Notes: a model not told the origin generated them from the letters alone. A stretch of DNA of 64,000 nt from Welwitschia mirabilis (GCA_051453625.1 JBOZIK010000001.1:63476905-63540904); one strand, 5' to 3'. Positions 13,031 to 24,920 are shown, counted from the first letter of the stretch. Made by a program: numbers and translations.

Positions 13031-14163
13031 GCAAGAGTAGTTATACTCACATGTTGTAGATGCTTTTATCAGTTCCTTGTGGATTTGATTATGTTTCTTG
13101 AGTTACTACAGGTACATTTTGTATTGAATTTGATGTAAAGGTCTCTTCAAATATTATTGCATATTGCTACATGCTTTGTTCTTGAGTTATTGCGATGGAA
13201 GTCTTATTCTCTTTTTAGTATTCCTGATTGTTTCTTGAATTTTTATAGCCATAATTCTTTTCTTTCTTTAAACAATTCTTTTCAAATTATTCATACATGC
13301 TAGAATAGTTGCATGTGCCTTTTTTTGTTGTTGTCATAATATTCTTGTCTTTTTACTTTTTTGTTTTCTCTTATTTCTTAAGGAATTCTTCATCCTTGTG
13401 GGCTAAATCTTTCTCTTAGATTTTTCCCTCTTGTTATGTGTGATGCTTAATTTTAAGATGTGTTCTAGTAAGTTATTCCTCTACCTCTACCTCTATGATT
13501 CCCATTTCCTCTTGTTATAATAAAGCATTATTAAACTACTCCCTTGTCCTTTTAAGCTCATCTTGATTTGTCAAATAACTAATAATATCTTTTAAAGAAA
13601 AGTTATCTAGATATTTAAACTTTATAATAGATATAGAAAAAAAATTATACTTGAAAGAGAGAGATCTAAGTACTTTTTCCACCAATGGTCTTCTAGATTT
13701 TGATTCTTCAAGATCTATAAGTTTGTTAAGAATATTTTATAATCTTTTAAGAAAGTTATTAAGAGGCCCACCTTCAAAAATTATAAGGGCTTCAAACTCC
13801 TCATTGCTTTTATGAATTTAAATTGCTGAACATTAGATGTACCTTTAAACCCATTTTCAAGAACATCCCAATATTCTTTTATAACATCTTTTGTTACAAC
13901 CTTTGAAAGCATTATATCATGCAAGTTAGATTCAATGATGCCTCTAGCTATTACATCCTATTTATATCTTTTATCATATACCTCTTTTAGTTATTCATCA
14001 TTAGCTATTACTTTTCTAATACAACTATTCTACATGAATTGTCAATCACTTCCCATGCTTTATTTTCCTTTAACATTTTTTTAATCTTTTTCTACTAATA
14101 CTGAAAGTTCTTGCCTTAAAAATTTAGAACTTTGAGTTCATGTGACATCTTCTAATTCCTATA
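13031..14163 (-). pseudogene. Copia Gag remnant with zinc knuckle
   Basis: The minus strand at 13272-13313 gives a 14-residue block, C-N-Y-S-S-M-Y-E-stop-F-E-K-N-C, whose spacing fits the retroviral C-x2-C-x4-H-x4-C knuckle. The second Cys is Ser and the His position is a stop. It is followed by LKKEKNYGYKN, typical of the basic tail. Upstream, towards the primer site, is the Gag body (UBN2-like position), too decayed to align by eye. Confidence 0.7.
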
Positions 14164-14175
14164 CTCTGATACCAA
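14164..14175 (-). other. Copia primer-binding site
   Basis: On the minus strand ttggtatcagag is an exact match to the initiator-Met-tRNA primer site of plant copia elements. It fixes the inner edge of the 5' LTR at about 14177. Confidence 0.9.
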
Positions 14176-14176
14176 G

Positions 14177-14873
14177 TAAAGGAAGATAGGCCTCAGGACC
14201 TATATAGCTAAAAGAACCTATTTTTCTTTTGTAGTACACTAAATGAAACAAAAACTTAAAATGTCTAAAAATGAAAAACTAGAATGCATTTATGACTAAA
14301 AATGCAGTTTTACCCTTAGAACATACATTAATCTTACATTTACAAACCAACAATCAAAACATCATGCTTTGAGTCATTTTTGATAAATAAATAACTACAA
14401 AATTTGAAAATATTAAAATAAGAAACTTAAATAATATGAAAATGGCTATACCTTTTGAAAAAAAAAAATTGTTTCTTATCAAAAGTACTCTTTATCATAA
14501 ATGAAAAAAATCTTATAGCAGTAATAACAAGAAAGTAATCAGAGAATAAAGGTTGCAGAGATGTAAAAATAAGAGAATCAAATGAAACATAATATGATTA
14601 ACATCAATAATGCTTCTCCTCTATTTTAGATTTCTGAGTAGCATTTCCTTTAATACAATATATATAAATTTTGTAAAAGACATCTTAGACTTCCCTTTAC
14701 CTCCTTTGAAGATAATAATCATTACAATTAGAAAGAGTTATGAAAAAGAGTTTTACATATTTTATAACATTTTATTTGATACCCTACAACTTTTATACCA
14801 TCTACCAATTTTGAGAAACATCTAAAATGGATGAAACATAAAAAACCAACTTGCAAGTTAACTATAAGAAACA
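14177..14873 (-). mobile_element. Copia element 5' LTR
   Basis: Collinear with 9410-10112. On the plus strand its outer end reads ttgcaagttaactataag..aca, matching the left copy's ttgcaagttaactataactgaca. The plus-strand frame 14610-14825 lies wholly within the LTR and is not a gene. Confidence 0.85.
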
Positions 14874-15258
14874 AGGTATAATGCCTTAGATGCAAGCATC
14901 CATGGTAGTTTGAAGATTTAGCATTTTGTGATACATTTGATAATGTTCTCCTATGAACATGGTATGAAATGCCTCTAAGATTTTATTAGTTTCTAATGCC
15001 ACATCAAGTTCACACTTAAATTCATAATCTCTTTCATGTCTTAATGAGGAAACAAGCATCATAGATGTAATGAGGATTTCCCTTGAATAAAATGAACTTA
15101 ATTATCTTTAAGAAAATATAAGTTAAAAATCCAAACATTTACTTTTACTGGTAAGAAATCCTAACATCCTATAGAGCCCCATAGATCCTAAAATAGTTGG
15201 AAATATCCTCCTTAGTGAATGTATTATATGTAAGTAATGTCATATAAATCCATTTACA
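14874..15258 (+). repeat. Flanking direct repeat X' (right copy)
   Basis: The homologue of 9039-9409 begins at the base after the right LTR end. Divergence from the left copy looks similar to the divergence between the two LTRs. Confidence 0.85.
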
Positions 15259-16943
15259 CAAAGAAGTATCATCCTTTTTGATCATGAAGTTTTTAAAATC
15301 CTCTATCAAAACAATATAATATTATCTATTAGATTTGTTAAGAATAGTAATAGTATTATTCAACCTTGTAATAAGATTCATAAGATTGTAATTAGATTTT
15401 CAATGCCTCTATAGAAGATTTGAACACATGACCATTTCTCCATACATAATATCTGATCCTATGCCCTTTTGTAATCTTTAGAAATAAATATTTACAAATT
15501 TTTTATGGGTGCAAGGTATAGCTTATCAGTAAAACTAATAAGCTTATTCTCTCAGATTTTTATTTAAATGCATGCATTACCTTTGCTTAGAAGAACATTA
15601 CATTCTTAACAAATCTATCTAATAAAGAATGCTATTGAGTAGCATTATTATTGACATTGAAATTGTGCTAAATAGGTGATAAACATGAATAAAATGTAAT
15701 AGGAGGTGCAACTTCAATGCATTATCTTTTTAAAACCGTCTTTGCTTGAAGTTCATTAAGAATTTATGCAACTTTTCCATGGTATCTACTTTCTTCTTTA
15801 AACATGGAAATAATCTAATGTAGAGTTATCTCCCATTGTAGTAGTTGTTTCTCTTTACATAAAGGGGAAACTCCATTAATTATATTTCTCCTTACTAGTG
15901 TTTACAAAGGAAAAGATTAGAAAAGGCCTCTCTTTAAGTTGTAAATACTGCACATTATTTAGAAACGACTTAGGATTGAAAAAGCTCTAGTATCTAATGG
16001 TGGGTTCTATTATCTTTGACTTAATGTTTTATCCAAATAAATATCTTAAAATTATCAAAAATGAAAGGAAACATAATTAGGGACATGTTGAAGCCTACTA
16101 TGTACTATAGTAAATGAACTCTATCAAAGGCTCATTAGTCTCTTCAAATTGATGACATTATGGATATTAAAATTTCATGGTATTTACTATCCTCTATAAT
16201 AAAAGTCTTAGCAAGCATAGAAATGAAATAAATTTATCCATAAATACATGTAATAATCAAAAAAGTTTTAGATTAACTCTCATGTTAATCTTCAATAATT
16301 GTATTTTATAATAGTTCCTAATATTTCTAGTTTTACGACATTCATATTGTATATTTGACAAATGTAGTAAACTCTTATAAACTAAATTATTTAGTGATGA
16401 AATAATATCTGAAATTCATAAAGGATAAAGGATAAAATTTAAGCTATTATATGTCAGCATTTGTAACAAGAGTATTAAAAATGCCTAATGAAAAAGTACT
16501 CAATCAAATTACATGACACCGTTAATGAATATGAAAGGAGTATAAAACAACTTCAGTGATGATGCAAATATAGCCATTGCTTCTTAAATGTAAGAAACTT
16601 GAGAGATAAAATTTAAAATAAAAGAACAAATTAACTAACAAGATTCTTTTTAATTAGATAAATCCAATCATGTTCTAAATCCACTTCAATTTATTTCCTA
16701 TTCTTGTCTTTATTATTTTTAGTATAGATCTAATATTGGATGATAATGTTGGCTATGGATTCACTTGTTACCTTGAATTCTAAACAATCCTTTCACTTCT
16801 TACTTAATACTATTCAACTCATACATACCAAGTTCATTACATTTTTTAACTCATAAGTTTTTTGCTTTCTCTAAATCTACATTCTTATTCTCCATGCACT
16901 AGACTTAATACCCTACTTTAAATTTATATCTTATATCTCTAGA
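15259..16943. other. Unrecognised AT-rich DNA
   Basis: No coding signature was identified on either strand. It could hold the decayed C-terminal part of the phospholipase copy that ends at 17229, but I could not align any segment with confidence. Confidence 0.35.
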
Positions 16944-17216
16944 TTATAAATCATATTGTTTAGATCTTTTAAAATTATCATATAAAAGATTGGAAGCTAG
17001 TTTATTTTTCTTGAATGTAACTCTAGAAATAAAACTTATCATTCCTTTCAATCTAGAACCTAAATTTGAACTTTTAGCTAAATTGATGTTTTTTAAATCA
17101 CTGCACATGAACCTTAGTAATATTATAAAATTAACTAGTTCTTTAACATTGTTATCCTTTGATTCCTCTTTATGAAAAATAGTAGCATGGAACTTTTCTT
17201 CTATTTGCAAACCCAA
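16944..17216 (-). CDS. Unidentified 90-codon open frame, charged
   Basis: An uninterrupted minus-strand frame, rich in Lys, Glu, Asn and Ser, that resembles a coiled-coil or helical segment (for example EEKFHATIFHKEE and KNINLAKSSNLGSRLKG). It begins within a few bases downstream of the phospholipase pseudogene on the same strand, and the reading continues past its stop with further charged residues (MENKNVDLEKAKNL). I do not recognise the family. It may be another captured or decayed segment rather than an expressed gene. The plus-strand frame 16990-17175 is its shadow. Confidence 0.25.
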   Translation of the reverse strand: MGLQIEEKFHATIFHKEESKDNNVKELVNFIILLRFMCSDLKNINLAKSSNLGSRLKGMISFISRVTFKKNKLASNLLYDNFKRSKQYDL

Positions 17217-17228
17217 AAGCTAAAGAGA

Positions 17229-19529
17229 ACCTTGTGTTTGGTATTCAAGTATCTTCATCCTTCTTTACCTAGGTTTGATCAGTTAACTTTTACAACCAAT
17301 AGAGATTAGGCATCTAATTAGAGTATTTGATCACAATAGTTTTGCTTCTTACATAGAAACGATTTTTTGATTATTTGCAATAATTGCATCATCTTGGCAT
17401 CTATTCCCATCATGTAAAAAGTCATCTAAATAATAGAAGCAACAAAAGAAGATCTAATGGCCTATTAGACATGATGGTTGTAACTTTTAATAAAAATATG
17501 AAATCTATCACATTTTTTCATTAGCATTATAAATTCTAATGTGTAAATAAAACATTCTTTAGCTTAATAAATTACCTTTAGTGTGCTTAAAGGATACTGA
17601 GAATTTATGAAGAGGAAATGATGAGCTAGTGTTGCACTAATAAGAGACAATGCAACAAAACTTTTTTAATGCATTTTATAGTAAAATCTATTAAAAGACA
17701 TACATATTAATGTAAGCACCTCTTTTAGTAACCTTTTAATTTAATCTTAAACCCATGAATAACCACTCAAAACTTTTGTGAGGAAATTTTATATAATTGA
17801 TCTAGTGTTTTCCTCCATGTTGCAACTTCATTTGAAAAGACTAGTTTTATAAGTTTATTATAGATTTTTTTACATTAATCCAATGTAAAGTATTTAATTC
17901 ATAAAGTAATAGTAAGCACTTCTCCAATAGAGTTGCCACAAATAAGATCAAATAATTCATGAATATCTTTTCTAGTTTCTTGTTTTATCCTCCTTGGAAT
18001 TTGTAGCATAGGTAAATCTTTAATACTACCTCCATTCATTGAGAGTACATTTAAATCATGTTTTTGTACTAGATTTTCTTTTACTACTTACAGTAGTAAT
18101 TCATTCTCTCTAAGAATAGCTAAGGAGTGTATAGGATCTTTAGATACATAAGAGTTACTTCTCATAGTCAAATGCATAAGTAGTTCTTGCAAATTTTATA
18201 ATGCCATTAAAATACAACATATTTTCAAGTAAAATCTAAGATTTTCAACTACTAGTAAAGGTAATTATTGAACCTCTATTTCCTCATGTGCAGATAATAA
18301 TTTTAAATATTTAGAACTTCCTTAATATTTTTGATACCACAGTATTGAAAATGAACACTAGATTAATCACAAAATGCAATACAGAGATGAACTCTTTCAG
18401 AACAATTAGCATTAAAATAGTTTTAATGGATTGCATTATGTCAAATTTCATTAAAATAAAGACCAAGAAAGGATCTAATGCTAAATATGAAAGGGCAAAA
18501 TAATCTTACTCAACCACATGATGGTTGTCATTACTCATCATACTTATAAGCTATTTGATCGTACGTTCATTTTTGCTAATCACAGTGGGATTGTTACAAT
18601 GTTGATAAGATGAAAATTAGAAAATAAGGGAGAAAAATACACTAATTTTATATCTTCATACAAAGTAGGAGATATTTTCTATTCTAATCTAAACATCAAC
18701 ATAGGATAAATGTTGATTGCCCTATATTTGAAAATTTTCAAGTGATAACTATTATAGGTTTAATAATGAAAATATTTCTGGTAAAAATTTAGGAGGATTT
18801 TTAAAAAATATTAATATCCATAACTANNNNNNNNNNNNNNNNNNNNNNNNNNNNNNNNNNNNNNNNNNNNNNNNNNNNNNNNNNNNNNNNNNNNNNNNNN
18901 NNNNNNNNNNNNNNNNNNNNNNNNNNAATATACATAACTATATCATTACTCTAAAATCCAATAGTGGGCATACAAGTCTATTATGATTGAGAGATAATGA
19001 GACCAACACATTACTCCAGTTCAACTATCTAGAATAAAGACAAGAAGATTATGATTCACTTTTAGTACCTTTAAGTAATGTAACCCTCCTAACTTAGATG
19101 GTAAAATTAAAGTATATTATTATATATATGTAGCTTCTAAAGTAATGATAGTTGGGTTAACTTAGTAGGTAAAATCAACAAGCCATAAAAAGAGAGAATA
19201 AAGACTACAAATATGAATCCCAAATAATGATCACTTTGTTAGCTAGATCCAATGGTCTTATAGAGGATTCCATCCTCTACCTTTAGAACCATCATTTGAA
19301 TGAATTTAATACTACACATACATGTTGAAGGAAGAATAATCGTCATTAAATAAGATTAAAGCTTTAGTGTAGCTTGATCTTAACCCTCTATTGTAGACCA
19401 TTCTAGTTCTATTCTGGATAACTTTGGGGAAGAAAAATTGAGCTCTAATTGAGACTAGTATTTGTCATAATGTAGTGTGACATGAAATGTATATAAAGGT
19501 ATCTTTTAGCTTCCCAATCCTCATGATAT
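17229..19529 (-). pseudogene. PLA1-like (pseudogene): Phospholipase A I (LRR-ARM-patatin) intronless pseudogene
   Basis: Minus-strand frames give plant phospholipase A I in order. The N-terminus is IS-stop-GLGS (19509-19529; MSWGLGW in the family, start ATG now ATA). Next come ELEWSTIEG and then the leucine-rich repeats GLLILPTKLTQLSLL, LKVLKVNHN and LNHNRLVCPLLDFR (18951-19185). ARM-like helices follow, including LISMMSNDNHHVVE, DIMQSIKTIL and HSLAILREN (18100-18550). The patatin domain has LSMNGGSIK (DGGG loop degraded), HELFDLICGNSIGEV (17918-17961, nucleophile Ser kept in G-N-S-I-G), LDQLYKISSQKF, QYPLSTLK, YLDDF with QDDAIIANN (17372-17434; catalytic Asp kept, next Gly lost) and GWRYL (read as G-stop-RYL). 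The family protein is a lipid acyl hydrolase. No intron is apparent across about 2.2 kb, pointing to a retrocopy. Many stops replace Gln or Trp codons, as C-to-T decay would produce. The C-terminal third is not recognised. Confidence 0.9.
18827..18926. other. Assembly gap (100 N), probably spurious
   Basis: The left flank ends aatatccataacta and the right flank starts aatatacataacta, a near-identical overlap. The phospholipase reading frame resumes with no missing residues if the overlap is collapsed (LLDFR, then about seven residues, then the NP..F segment). The gap is therefore probably negative in length. Confidence 0.8.
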
Positions 19530-19723
19530 TTTAATCTATTACATTAAGACTTAGAATGCACATCAAGCCCTTTAAAGACTTCTTTAATTACTAGATTAAA
19601 TTAGAAAATTCTATGAAACTAAAATAAACACTACAATAGATGTAACCACTGAATGGAATAATATAAGAAATGGGTAGTCTCTACTTAATCTCCTACTTTA
19701 AGATTGTTTGTAGATATAGGCTT
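19530..19723. other. Region upstream of the phospholipase copy
   Basis: Short AT-rich stretch that would be the 5' untranslated region and upstream flank of the retrocopy. No target duplication was identified. Confidence 0.3.
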
Positions 19724-20002
19724 CTAATTCTTCATGTTTTCTCTTTCCCTATGAACATCCAACAACTGATATAATTTACTAACAAAGTTATCAACTCCAA
19801 CAATAATACCATGATAAATAAAGTGGATGACAGCCATAAATACATGATCAATAATAGAGGATACTATTGCTAAGTTAGTACTCTCTCCAAAAGCATTAAT
19901 AAGTTTCCCAAGAAGAATACTTATAGCTAGAAGTTTAAGGACATCAACTATGACACCAATCATGCTAAAAATCATTAATATCATATGAAATGAATCTGTC
20001 AA
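19724..20002 (-). CDS. Unidentified hydrophobic 92-codon open frame
   Basis: An uninterrupted minus-strand frame with hydrophobic stretches (VIVDVLKLLAISILLGKL; IIDHVFMAVIHFIYHGIIVG) followed by a polar tail (DVHRERENMKN). The amino-acid composition looks more protein-like than most chance frames here. It lies about 200 bp upstream of the phospholipase copy on the same strand but does not match any part of that family I know. It could be a fragment of another gene or a chance frame. Confidence 0.25.
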   Translation of the reverse strand: MTDSFHMILMIFSMIGVIVDVLKLLAISILLGKLINAFGESTNLAIVSSIIDHVFMAVIHFIYHGIIVGVDNFVSKLYQLLDVHRERENMKN

Positions 20003-22785
20003 TACAAAAAGATTATAATATGAAGTAATATTTTTGCTATCTACATTTTTTTCTTTTCGTGGTTTATAGTCTTCTCATCACTATTCTCTTCTATTTGACT
20101 AATCGTAAAAGTTACTGAAGTAGAGGGTTTGACTAAATTGATATTTTTAGAGCCTTTGTTTTATCGATTTACCCAATCTTAGTATCATTGCTCATCTTTA
20201 TTCTTTAAAAATCCCCTTAAACATTTTGTACAAATGATGAAAGTCAAATATTTAAATTCTTATTCACTAAAAAAAAAAAACTATGTTATGACTTTTTTGA
20301 GTTGTTTTTGTATTTCTTTATTGTTAAGCACTTCAAAACAAATTATTCTCTTTTTTTATAACTCTTGGCAAATATAATAAATTTAAGATATGTGTTTAGA
20401 GCTATAGATGAATGATAATTTTTACCTACTCCCATCTATATCCTCTCTTCTATTCTTAATTGCCTTACATAATCTTTATTATGTTTCTTTTCTATTATAA
20501 GTTCTTTCCCTATTTTGTTATTTCCACTTAGTATTGGGTTGGGATGAAGTGGGGAAGAATATNNNNNNNNNNNNNNNNNNNNNNNNNNNNNNNNNNNNNN
20601 NNNNNNNNNNNNNNNNNNNNNNNNNNNNNNNNNNNNNNNNNNNNNNNNNNNNNNNNNNNNNNNNAAGAGCTTAGATTACCTTTATTATGACTTGAATATA
20701 AATTCAATAGGAATTTATTAAATACATATATCTTCCCTTATTCTTTATACTTATGTCACATCCACTACATCCCTCCTTCTCTTTAATATTGAATTTCCCC
20801 TATTTTGCTAGTTTCTTTTCTATTATTCACCCCTATTTTCTCCTCGGTCTTCACCTATCCCCTCTAAACAAATTATCGCTATAGTGATTTTAAATAAATA
20901 CATGGATCAATCATGTGTCATGGCTATTTCTAACTAAATATTTAGCAACACAAAAATTTTAAAGGATCATATCATAAAATTTTCAAGATTTTTTCCCATG
21001 CTTTATGTTAATCTGCATATATTTGGCTACATCTAATAATAATAAGAATCTTAATATTCTTGATATAGTGATGGTGAATATTTTGAAATTTGGATGTTTG
21101 TTATCTCAATGTTATTTTGCATAATTGGTGGCCCCACCATCATGTTTTATTATTATCATTATCATCATTATCATTTGAATTTAGTAATGGTTTATAAGGG
21201 ACCACCCATTTAAATATACAACTAGCAATTTGAATTTAGCAATGATTTGGTTAAAGAGTACTCTCCTATGCTTTTGAAACAGATTAGATAGGTTTTTGAA
21301 TTTAGATCTTCTTGCTTTTAATATGAAATATTATGATGAAAATGAAAATATAACTCTTAGAGGAAGTTCATGCCCTTCCTTGGATCATGTTGCATGGAGA
21401 ATGTTATATGCTCCCACCTTGGATGTGCTTATAACTGGTGTACTTTTTAATAGGTTATATCTCATAGGATTTACTCTCCTTCAATAACACTTCCTATATT
21501 ATTTTGTATTAACCCTTCATTTAATTTAAATTAATTATATAATTAATATCAAATTTAGTAGAACCATAATTTAGATAGATCTGTTATTTGCTTTTCTTAG
21601 ACTATTTAGAAAAATTCGAGTGATCCATAGTCTATGTAATAGAAACTATTGTATATATCATATTTAATCTCATAAGCATGTTTATTTTCTTAAGATACTC
21701 TATTAATGCTACTGGCCATAGCCTAGTATTGAAGTGGGTAGATGAGTTAAACATGTTGTATAAAACAGAATTAGAAAGGAAGAGAAGATTGGAACTTTCC
21801 TTCCTTTAGCTTCTACATGTCTTATGATAAACTTTTTGGGCCACATGGAAGCTAGAGTATAGTACAACCATTCTTAAAAAATTCCATTCACTCCATTAGA
21901 AATAAGAACATCATTGCATCTGTGCAATGAATTGACATCTCCATGTACTTTATTGACAACCTCCCTTAATTTAAAGAAAAAATAATCCAAAGGAAATCCA
22001 TAAGATAATGCTTGTTTTTGTTTTTTCCCAAATTATACCTTTTAAGGAATTTGTGAATAATCACCATAAAAGCCATTCCTTATAAGACATTTATGAATAA
22101 ATACTCTAAAAGCCGAAGTTTAAGGTGAAATCTTATTTATGTTCAATTGAGTCCATAAGTGTAAAATGTTTAATTCCCAAAATAGGAATAAGAACATGAG
22201 TCATTTGAAATCCTATTTTAGAAAGCCAATAACTTTAGCAGCCTCAGCCTATGGCACTAACATTTAATACTAGATTATGATCAATTTCTACACAGTTCCT
22301 CATAAGGTAGCGATCACCCTGCTCATGTTAAAGAGAAGTTCATAATTTTATGGAAAAGTTGTAGAAAACATTAATATATAAGAAAGACATTAATTTAATA
22401 TTTTTACATATGCTAAATTGATCCATTTTACTTGCTTAGAATGTCAATTCTTACATGCAAATAATATATGAAGAAGATTAACTACTTTATCCTAAGTACT
22501 AACTTAGCAAGATTCATAAGTATTCATTATAGAACTGCTTGATATTGAAAATGGATGATTAAGTTCTAAACAATAATAATCATCATGTTCTAAGGATAAT
22601 AATTACAACAAGATTAATTGATTCTTTTATAAATACTTAATATAATATTAAGACTACAATAAATCTAATCATCAACTAACAAAACTTTAAAACTTTGCTA
22701 ATTCATCATACAATTATTAATATGTTTTTTTTTATCTCACAATAATGACTATGGAGTTATAGAAAATGAAGTTAATAGGGTGTTA
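20003..22785. other. Unrecognised DNA with one assembly gap
   Basis: Contains a gap at 20563-20664. The plus-strand frame 21296-21487 (63 codons, with SCPSLDHVAWRMLYAPTLDV) has less AT-biased residues than usual but matches nothing I recognise. The stretch 21700-22330 is slightly less AT-rich than its surroundings but could not be assigned. Confidence 0.3.
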
Positions 22786-22935
22786 GAGAATACTAGTCAT
22801 CATAATGGGTGAAGTACAATAACTATAAAAAGAGTAAGGACCTATAAATGAAAGTGAGATCGTGGCCAATTAACTCTCTAGTGAAGTTCCCATAGCTATA
22901 ACATCATATTACAAAATGCATCTTTAAGGAAAGTC
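22786..22935. mobile_element. Fragment of C/E1-type retrotransposon interior
   Basis: Collinear with 37905-38040 and 45240-45365 (3' interior of E1 and C). Shared landmarks are gtaaggacct(a/g)t, aattgacctc or aattaactct, gtgaagttcccatagct or gtggaattcccacagct, and a following atattaca run. Only this small piece was identified. It is followed directly by the (CT)n tract. Confidence 0.65.
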
Positions 22936-22989
22936 TGACCTAATATGCTTACAATATGATATGATGAAAATAATGAGAGTGACGTTAAT

Positions 22990-22990
<1 letters not shown>

Positions 22991-23064
<74 letters not shown>

Positions 23065-23164
23065 NNNNNNNNNNNNNNNNNNNNNNNNNNNNNNNNNNNN
23101 NNNNNNNNNNNNNNNNNNNNNNNNNNNNNNNNNNNNNNNNNNNNNNNNNNNNNNNNNNNNNNNN

Positions 23165-23234
<70 letters not shown>
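22991..23234 (+). repeat. (CT)n microsatellite with internal gap
   Basis: An uninterrupted ct dinucleotide run on both sides of a 100-N gap (23065-23164). The true length is unknown because assemblies break in such repeats. The serine-leucine frame through it is an artefact. Confidence 0.98.
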
Positions 23235-23237
<3 letters not shown>

Positions 23238-24529
23238 CGTTATTTCTAAATTAAGACATTTTATTTTATTAATTAACTTATATTATATTTTTAAAATGTT
23301 AATAGATTATTGAAATAATAAATTTACTAAGTGTAAAGTTATAAACCATCATCTAATTTGACATAGTTAATACTTGAATAAAATTATCTAGACATTAATG
23401 TTTATGGACATGCAAATGTATTAGAATGGCTAAACTTTAATATTTATTATTTAACTATCCTAAAATAAATATTTTATTATGAAAACTCATATTAACTTTA
23501 GCATAAAACTAAGTAAATAGATGATCAAACAATAAGATAACTTAATCAAGACATCTAGTTAGACAGTTATTTAGATAATGAAACAGATAACATTTTTCTA
23601 TTAGATAAGATGATTATCCAAGTTATTTACTTTAAACATATTCATAATATAATGATAATCATTAGGTAATTAATCTAACATCAATAATTATCCTTTTACT
23701 TTAACCTAACATGAGTGTTCAAGTTGAAAAACTTAATAGATTCATTACTTAACCATTACAATTTAACTTATTATGAAGTAGATGAACTTCAATATTAAGA
23801 AACAGTACTAATTTAATAATTTGAAATGATTTAGAAATAAAATTTTATCATGGTAAAAGTTAGCTAGAGCTTTTTGGATGAGTTGATCAGGAATAGCATG
23901 AGTTTATTTCTGATTAAGGTGTTAAAGTGGGACTAGTCTATGTTGAAGATTTTTATCAAAATTAAAGAAACTACATTGATGAATTTTTTAATTGACATTG
24001 TAGCATACATCAATAGTAAGAACACAAGTTTAATTAAACACAATTTCATAAGGTAAAAAAACCAGTGAATTATATTAAGTAGTATAGTAAGCCTAAAGTA
24101 CATCATAAGGTTTGAAAGATGAAGATGTTAACATATAAAAAATGACATTTATATTAAGTGTTTTATGTTGATTTATTATAAACAAAGATATTGTTTAATT
24201 ATTTTAATAATAAAATATCTTTTCTATTATTTTTAAAAATAAAACTTAATTTTATGATTTTTTCCATAATAATTACAAATCTTTAGCCATGTTTTGGAAT
24301 ACATGATAAAAGGTGGACATGATTCCACATAAAACAATAACAGCAATAGAAACATGGGGTAATGACATGTAGCAGTAGCATTGGAAGACATGTAACAGTG
24401 GCATGTGGAAGTGTCACAAGAGACATGTGATAATAATACTATTTGTTGAAGGAATCTGGATGTAAAAGCTATGTGTTGTACTCATTATGATAACCTATAC
24501 CAAACACTATAGAATAAGAAATGTTGATC
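23235..24529. other. Unrecognised AT-rich DNA
   Basis: No coding or mobile-element hallmark was found. A cluster of short acatg-containing repeats lies at 24350-24430. Confidence 0.4.
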
Positions 24530-24800
24530 ATCCTACCTAATGCCACATGATGAAGCTTTCACCTAGTACAAGAAGATGAAGTTTTCACTTAATTATATAA
24601 GACAAGTAATCTTAACCAGCTTACCAAATGCTACATGATGAAGCTTCCACCTAATACAAGAAGATAAAGATTCCATTGAATGCTACGAGATGAGGAATCT
24701 TAATCACTCCACTAAATTCTACATGACAAAGCTTCTACCTAATGCTATAATATGTGAAATATTATTCTTTACCTAATGCTATGTGATAAACAATTGTAAA
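24530..24800 (+). repeat. Imperfect tandem array
   Basis: Units beginning taatgc(c/t)acatgatgaagct and continuing with cacctaatacaagaagat recur near 24538, 24628, 24680, 24715 and 24773, with spacing of about 35-90 bp. The copies are degenerate, so the ancestral unit length is uncertain. Confidence 0.7.
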
Positions 24801-24920
24801 TACTCATCTAATACTAAAACTTAAATTACCTAAACCCTGCCCTTGCTTATAAAAGAACCTTATTCCTTTAATTGTAAACATCTTTCATTGGGGGAATACC
24901 TAGAGTGTCAGGATGTCATA

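Noticed and set aside
22961-23254. ORF encoding a Ser-Leu repeat
   Set aside because: Product of the (CT)n microsatellite and an N gap.
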